Source of the DNA: JAXDLH01 sp034666705
GTDB lineage: Bacteria > Chloroflexota > UBA6077 > SHYK01
NCBI GenBank assembly: GCA_034666705.1
Contig: JAXDLH010000407.1
Location: 1 to 8,400 of the forward strand
DNA: 8,400 nucleotides
Direction: 5' to 3'
The notes below the pieces were generated by a model. The model did no database searches and was not told where the DNA came from. It saw nothing but the letters and a program-made list of their open reading frames with translations. Numbering within the stretch: the stretch's first letter is position 1; every line of letters starts with the position of its first letter. The position numbers and the translations under genes were made by a program. Below, one piece after another: positions 5,660 through 8,400 of the stretch.

Positions 5660-6433
5660 ATGACAGACGACACCCGGCGCTTTGGATGGGTTCGAGACCT
5701 TCCCGATCAGCGAGACCATCTCTTCGCCGCCGCGCCGGCGACGCTGCGCCAGCTTCCCCCGAAGGTGAACCTGGTGGCGCAATGTCCTCCCATCTACGAT
5801 CAGGGCCAGCTCGGGAGTTGCACCGCGAATGCGCTCGCTGCCGCGCACGAGTTCGCCCAGATGAAAGAGGGGCTGCCGAACCCGTTCGTGCCGTCGCGGT
5901 TGTTCATCTACTACAACGAGCGTGTCATTGAGCATTCCGTGCCGAGCGATAGTGGCGCACGGCTCCGCGACGGCATGTGGAGCATCGCTCACCAGGGGGT
6001 GTGCCCTGAGGTCGAATGGCCGTACATGATCGGGAAGTTCGCCGATCGTCCGCCGTTTGCTGCGGTAACGGACGCGCTCAAGTACACGGCACTCCAGTAC
6101 CAGCACGTCAGTCAGAATCTCAACCAGATGAAGGGTTGCTTGGCTGAGGGGTACCCATTCGTGCTGGGGTTCTCCGTGTATCAGAGCTTCCCCATGCAGA
6201 CGACGACGGGCGACATCCCTTTGCCGACACCCGGCGAGCCCGGGCCGGGCGGCGGGCCCGTCGAAGGCCATGCCGTGCTCGCCGTCGGCTATGACGACAC
6301 GGAGCAACGCTTCATCATCCGGAACTCGTGGGGCACGACCTGGGGCAAGCTAGGGTATGGCAGCATGCCCTATCTGTATCTCACCCGGTCTGACCTGGCG
6401 AGCGATTTCTGGACCGTACGGAAGGTCAAGTAA
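5660..6433 (+). CDS. Papain-family (C1) cysteine peptidase without signal peptide
   Basis: The product has 257 residues and all the family landmarks. Gln48 and Cys54 lie in YDQGQLGSCTANA (oxyanion glutamine six residues before the nucleophile), His204 in EGHAVLAVGYDD, and Asn222 in RNSWGTTWG with the usual Ser-Trp-Gly. The N-terminal FGWVRDLPDQRD is common in bacterial C1 peptidases, which start almost directly at the mature domain. No signal peptide or long inhibitory prodomain is present: only about 45 residues precede the catalytic segment, so it appears cytosolic or exported by a non-classical route. A Pro/Gly-rich loop (PLPTPGEPGPGGGP, 187-200) sits just before the histidine. The ATG at 5660 has an excellent AAGGAGG seven bases upstream. 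The 164-base gap from the cupin gene suggests its own promoter. The substrate is unknown; members range from general proteases to dedicated processing enzymes. Confidence 0.93.
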   Translation: MTDDTRRFGWVRDLPDQRDHLFAAAPATLRQLPPKVNLVAQCPPIYDQGQLGSCTANALAAAHEFAQMKEGLPNPFVPSRLFIYYNERVIEHSVPSDSGARLRDGMWSIAHQGVCPEVEWPYMIGKFADRPPFAAVTDALKYTALQYQHVSQNLNQMKGCLAEGYPFVLGFSVYQSFPMQTTTGDIPLPTPGEPGPGGGPVEGHAVLAVGYDDTEQRFIIRNSWGTTWGKLGYGSMPYLYLTRSDLASDFWTVRKVK

Positions 6434-6438
6434 GAGAC

Positions 6439-6481
6439 GCCGACGAGGGCGGCAGCGCCAAGCATGCCCGCCCTCGTCGGC
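6439..6481. terminator. Strong GC-rich hairpin between convergent genes, probable bidirectional terminator
   Basis: A perfect 14-bp stem pairs 6439-6452 with 6468-6481 (GCCGACGAGGGCGG and its reverse complement) around a 15-base loop. It starts 6 bases after the peptidase stop and lies 12 bases beyond the minus-strand stop at 6493, the expected site for a shared terminator. No T run follows on either side: the minus side continues with only a pyrimidine-rich GTCTCTT. It may therefore act with Rho or as an mRNA 3' end stabiliser. Confidence 0.7.
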
Positions 6482-6492
6482 TGCATTCGCCT

Positions 6493-7086
6493 TCAGGCGC
6501 TTGGCGTGGCCGGGCGTGAGGGATGCAGACCGCTGCGCTTGCCGCGCGCGATCTGGTCGGCGTCCCAGATGTTGCCGTAGGTTACCGCCTTTGGGCAGTG
6601 GCCGTACGCCTCCGCGACCTCGATCACGATCCCCTGGAGCACCTCGCGGTGGCCTGCGGGGTGCGCGGTGCCCGCATCCACGTCATGCTGGTCGAACTGG
6701 GTGCGGTCCACGATCGATACGCGGCCGTTGACCCGCGCCACCTCCCCAATGCCCGGGATGAAGAAAATCAGCCCGACGTGCGGGTTCGCGTCCATGTTCT
6801 GGTACGACTGGAACAGCTTGTTCCCTGATGCATCAGGTACGAGCAGGTGGTGGTCGTCGAGGATGCGGACGAACCCTGGCTTGCCGCCCTTCGGCGAAGC
6901 ATCGCAGCGCCCCTCGGGATCGCTCGTGGCCATGACCAGGAATGGCGATGCGCTAATGAACGCCTTGAGTTGCTCGGTGAGGAAATCGCGCACTTTTGTC
7001 TGAATGCGCTCCTCGGGAAAGCCGAAGGCGCGGGTGAACCGGTTGTCGAATGTTTCCTCGACCACATCGCAGGTCTCGGTCTCCAT
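6493..7086 (-). CDS. Pyridoxamine 5'-phosphate oxidase-like FMN split-barrel protein
   Basis: From ATG 7086 the product has 197 residues and resembles the MSMEG_1061-type FMN-dependent PPOX group. Recognisable blocks are SPFLVMATSDPEGR (47-60), CDASPKGGKPGFVRILDD (61-78), LLVPDASGNK (81-90), NPHVGLIFFIPG (101-112), RVNGRVSIV (118-126) and EAYGHCPKAV (159-168). In this superfamily the split barrel binds FMN, or F420 in some branches, at a dimer interface and acts on small cytosolic substrates; the physiological reaction of this branch is not established to my knowledge. The frame extends upstream to 7191, with starts at 7101 and 7143. ATG 7086 has GGGAGG seven bases upstream and matches the usual family N-terminus best; ATG 7143 also has a fair site (GGGGAG), giving a 216-residue alternative. 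It converges on the peptidase and diverges from the FAH-family gene. Confidence 0.87.
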   Translation of the reverse strand: METETCDVVEETFDNRFTRAFGFPEERIQTKVRDFLTEQLKAFISASPFLVMATSDPEGRCDASPKGGKPGFVRILDDHHLLVPDASGNKLFQSYQNMDANPHVGLIFFIPGIGEVARVNGRVSIVDRTQFDQHDVDAGTAHPAGHREVLQGIVIEVAEAYGHCPKAVTYGNIWDADQIARGKRSGLHPSRPATPSA

Positions 7087-7093
7087 GTCCTCG

Positions 7094-7099
7094 CCTCCC
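7094..7099 (-). promoter_or_regulatory. Ribosome binding site for the FMN split-barrel gene
   Basis: On the minus strand GGGAGG ends seven bases before the ATG at 7086. The in-frame ATG at 7101 has no such site, while the ATG at 7143 has GGGGAG five bases upstream, so the choice rests on this site plus fit to the family N-terminus. Confidence 0.5.
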
Positions 7100-7199
7100 A
7101 TGAGCAGCGCATGACCATCGGCGCCGCGATCAGTTGCGCCCATTCTACTCCCCGGTATGTCCAGGCGCGGCCCTCCAACGCTACAGCGCAAACCCGTTG

Positions 7200-7205
7200 T
7201 ATGAT
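7200..7205 (+). promoter_or_regulatory. Possible -10 element (TATGAT) for the FAH-family gene
   Basis: TATGAT matches the sigma-70 -10 consensus at five of six positions and lies about 87 bases upstream of the GTG at 7292. No good -35 is seen 16-18 bases upstream. If used, transcripts would begin near 7212 and the palindromes and direct repeats at 7216-7274 would lie in the leader. Confidence 0.25.
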
Positions 7206-7215
7206 CGGCGGGTTG

Positions 7216-7240
7216 CGCGCCACGGCGCGAGCGAATCGCG
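7216..7240. repeat. Two overlapping inverted repeats in the divergent intergenic region
   Basis: CGCGCC-AC-GGCGCG (7216-7229) is a perfect inverted repeat with 6-base arms; CGCGA-N5-TCGCG (7226-7240) is a second one that overlaps it. They sit between the divergent FMN split-barrel and FAH-family genes, just before the direct repeats at 7239-7274. They may be regulator sites or leader RNA structure; in GC-rich DNA short repeats of this kind also arise by chance. Confidence 0.35.
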
Positions 7241-7274
7241 GTAATCGCACAGCGAGTACGGTAATCGCATAGCG
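7239..7274 (+). repeat. 16-base direct repeat, two copies 20 bases apart
   Basis: CGGTAATCGCACAGCG (7239-7254) recurs as CGGTAATCGCATAGCG (7259-7274) with one mismatch, offset by exactly 20 bases. The core AATCGC also occurs at 7234-7239. The second copy ends six bases before the GGAGG ribosome site of the FAH-family gene. The two-turn spacing suits a tandem protein site; a local duplication without function is the alternative. Confidence 0.6.
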
Positions 7275-7280
7275 GTAAAT

Positions 7281-7285
7281 GGAGG
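7281..7285 (+). promoter_or_regulatory. Ribosome binding site deciding between GTG 7289 and GTG 7292
   Basis: GGAGG is 3 bases from GTG 7289 and 6 bases from GTG 7292. The longer spacing is more usual, and an MRLV-like N-terminus is common in FAH-family proteins, so 7292 is preferred. The difference is a single residue. Confidence 0.6.
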
Positions 7286-7291
7286 GACGTG

Positions 7292-8341
7292 GTGAGACTC
7301 GTCGTCTACGGACCGGACAAGCGACTGGGGGCGCTCCAGGGTGAGGACGTCATCGACTTGTCCTTCGCTTACGCGAAATACCTGCGCGAGACGCAGGACG
7401 AGCCCCATCCCTACCAGATGGCCTCGGCAATCGTGCCCGCCGAGCTGGGTATGTTCATCGAGTCGGGATCACGGGCGATCGAGGGGGCCGAGCGGGCGGT
7501 GGAGCACCTCATGCAGCGCGCCGGCAACCGGCGCGGGCTGCGGGGCGAACGGCTCATCGAATCTGTGGGCGAAGTCAAGATTCACGCGCCGTACGCGCAG
7601 CGGGCGCGGATCATGATGGCCGGCGGCAACTACGTCGTGCACAGCCAGGGCATGGGCTTCCGAACCGCCGACGGACCGAGTGTGGCCCTGGATGAGGTCC
7701 TCAAAGAGAGTCGCAAGCGGGGGATCTGGGGCTTCTACTGCTTCCCCGAGAACGCCGCGGGCCCGGACGAAGACGTGGTCTACCCCGCGCGGACCGACCG
7801 CCTCGACTACGAGGGGGAGATCGCCGTGGTGCTCGGCAAGCCGGGCAAGGACGTGCGCGAGAAGGACGCGTACCCGATGTTCTGGGGGTACATGCTGCAG
7901 AACGACATCAGCGCTCGCACCAGTCTGGTCGGCGCCGATAATCGCCAGTCGAGCTTCGCGCGCGGCAAGAACTTCGACACGTCGATCTGCGGCGGGCCCT
8001 GCATCGTGGTGGGCGAGCTCCCGGACCCGCAGAACATCGACTGGGAGACGCGCGTCAACGGCGAGGTGCGCCAGCAAGGGAACACGGAGGGGATGACGTT
8101 CAGTTTCGCCGAGTACGTCGAGTACCTCTCGTCCGATATGACGCTGCTACCGGGCGACGTGATCAGCGCCGGCACAACCGCAGGTACCGCGCAGGATTCG
8201 AGCCCGATCATCCAGCCCGCTACCGACGGCGGCCAGGCGGTGCGTGACCCAGGGCGGTTTCTCAAGCCCGGCGACGTCGTGGAGATCTCGAACTCAAAAA
8301 TCGGCACCCTCCGCAACCGCGTGGTGGCAAAGCCCCGCTAG
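7292..8341 (+). CDS. Fumarylacetoacetate hydrolase (FAH)-family protein
   Basis: The product has 349 residues from GTG 7292. FAH-fold landmarks are present: NYVVH (113-117), LDYEGEIAVVLGK (171-183) with Glu174 and Glu176, MLQNDISAR (201-209) with Asp205, Lys226 in ARGKNFDT, and the C-terminal PGDVISAGTTAGT (287-299). Glu174, Glu176 and Asp205 fit the divalent metal site. Family members cleave or isomerise 2-oxo or 1,3-dicarbonyl acids at the end of aromatic degradation (fumarylpyruvate, acylpyruvates, 2-hydroxyhepta-2,4-dienedioate, 2-keto-3-deoxy sugars). It is longer than the compact ~220-280-residue members and carries an N-terminal domain of about 95 residues, as in many bacterial FAH proteins. 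A segment around GFYCFPENAAGPDEDVVYP (147-165), where the substrate loop usually lies, is longer than I expect. No signal peptide is present. It is divergent from the FMN split-barrel gene, and its substrate cannot be told. Confidence 0.9.
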   Translation: MRLVVYGPDKRLGALQGEDVIDLSFAYAKYLRETQDEPHPYQMASAIVPAELGMFIESGSRAIEGAERAVEHLMQRAGNRRGLRGERLIESVGEVKIHAPYAQRARIMMAGGNYVVHSQGMGFRTADGPSVALDEVLKESRKRGIWGFYCFPENAAGPDEDVVYPARTDRLDYEGEIAVVLGKPGKDVREKDAYPMFWGYMLQNDISARTSLVGADNRQSSFARGKNFDTSICGGPCIVVGELPDPQNIDWETRVNGEVRQQGNTEGMTFSFAEYVEYLSSDMTLLPGDVISAGTTAGTAQDSSPIIQPATDGGQAVRDPGRFLKPGDVVEISNSKIGTLRNRVVAKPR

Positions 8342-8400
8342 CGGTGGCCGCACCTCCTGGGGTGGCTGGCAAGCGCGAATGGGCCCAACACGTTCCTCGC

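Noticed and set aside
5543..6307. Minus-strand open frame of 254 codons
   Set aside because: It is antisense to the C1 peptidase, whose active-site motifs are unmistakable; the antisense translation shows no domain and has no good ribosome site.
7087..7191. Longer start for the FMN split-barrel protein (7191)
   Set aside because: The added residues are Gly/Arg-rich with no match to the family N-terminus. The intermediate ATG 7143 is kept as an alternative because of its fair ribosome site.
7469..8077. Minus-strand open frame of 202 codons
   Set aside because: It is a shadow of the FAH-family gene; no motifs and an Ala/Val/Arg-biased composition.
8342..8400. Possible start of another gene or a terminator after the FAH-family stop
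   Set aside because: Only very short imperfect stems and a CACCTCCT that could be a minus-strand ribosome site are present; too little sequence to support a call.

Overview
The window is a GC-rich (about two thirds by eye), densely coding bacterial segment with nine protein genes, the first truncated by the left edge. No RNA genes, CRISPR arrays, transposases, integrases or phage genes are visible. The gene mix suggests a free-living heterotroph of the Chloroflexota/Rokubacteria/Actinomycetota type: luciferase-like flavin oxidoreductase, VOC protein, family 5 solute-binding lipoprotein, 4,5-dihydroxyphthalate-decarboxylase-like protein, cupin, papain-like peptidase without signal peptide, FMN split-barrel protein, FAH-family hydrolase. 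No taxonomic marker is present, so this is a weak inference. The canonical LAAC lipobox only shows a bacterium with lipoprotein processing.

Layout. 2-981 (+): the C-terminal part of a luciferase-like (LLM) flavin oxidoreductase, then a single-domain VOC metalloprotein. 1019-3829 (-): an extracytoplasmic family 5 substrate-binding lipoprotein and an alpha/beta serine hydrolase, separated by about 200 bases that hold several short palindromes. 3949-5495 (+): a 4,5-dihydroxyphthalate-decarboxylase-like protein and a small cupin only 14 bases apart, divergent from the hydrolase. 5660-6433 (+): a C1 (papain-family) cysteine peptidase. A perfect 14-bp hairpin lies between it and the convergent FMN split-barrel gene at 6493-7086 (-). 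7292-8341 (+): an FAH-family hydrolase/isomerase, preceded by a leader rich in palindromes and direct repeats. The last 59 bases contain nothing I can call.

How they may work together. Six of the nine genes belong to families that recur in catabolism of aromatic or cyclic acids: flavin monooxygenase, VOC (extradiol-dioxygenase-like fold), esterase-type hydrolase, 4,5-dihydroxyphthalate decarboxylase-like, mononuclear metal cupin, and FAH-type C-C hydrolase/isomerase. A lipoprotein that could capture a small organic substrate is also present. The genes lie in at least five transcription units with alternating strands, so this is a functional neighbourhood rather than one operon, and no substrate can be named from sequence. 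The best-supported functional pair is the decarboxylase-like gene with its cupin. The peptidase and the FMN split-barrel protein have no evident link to it. I found no convincing defence, secretion or mobile system. The points most worth following are the catabolic neighbourhood, the enzyme-versus-binding-protein question for 3949-4941, and the repeat-rich leaders.
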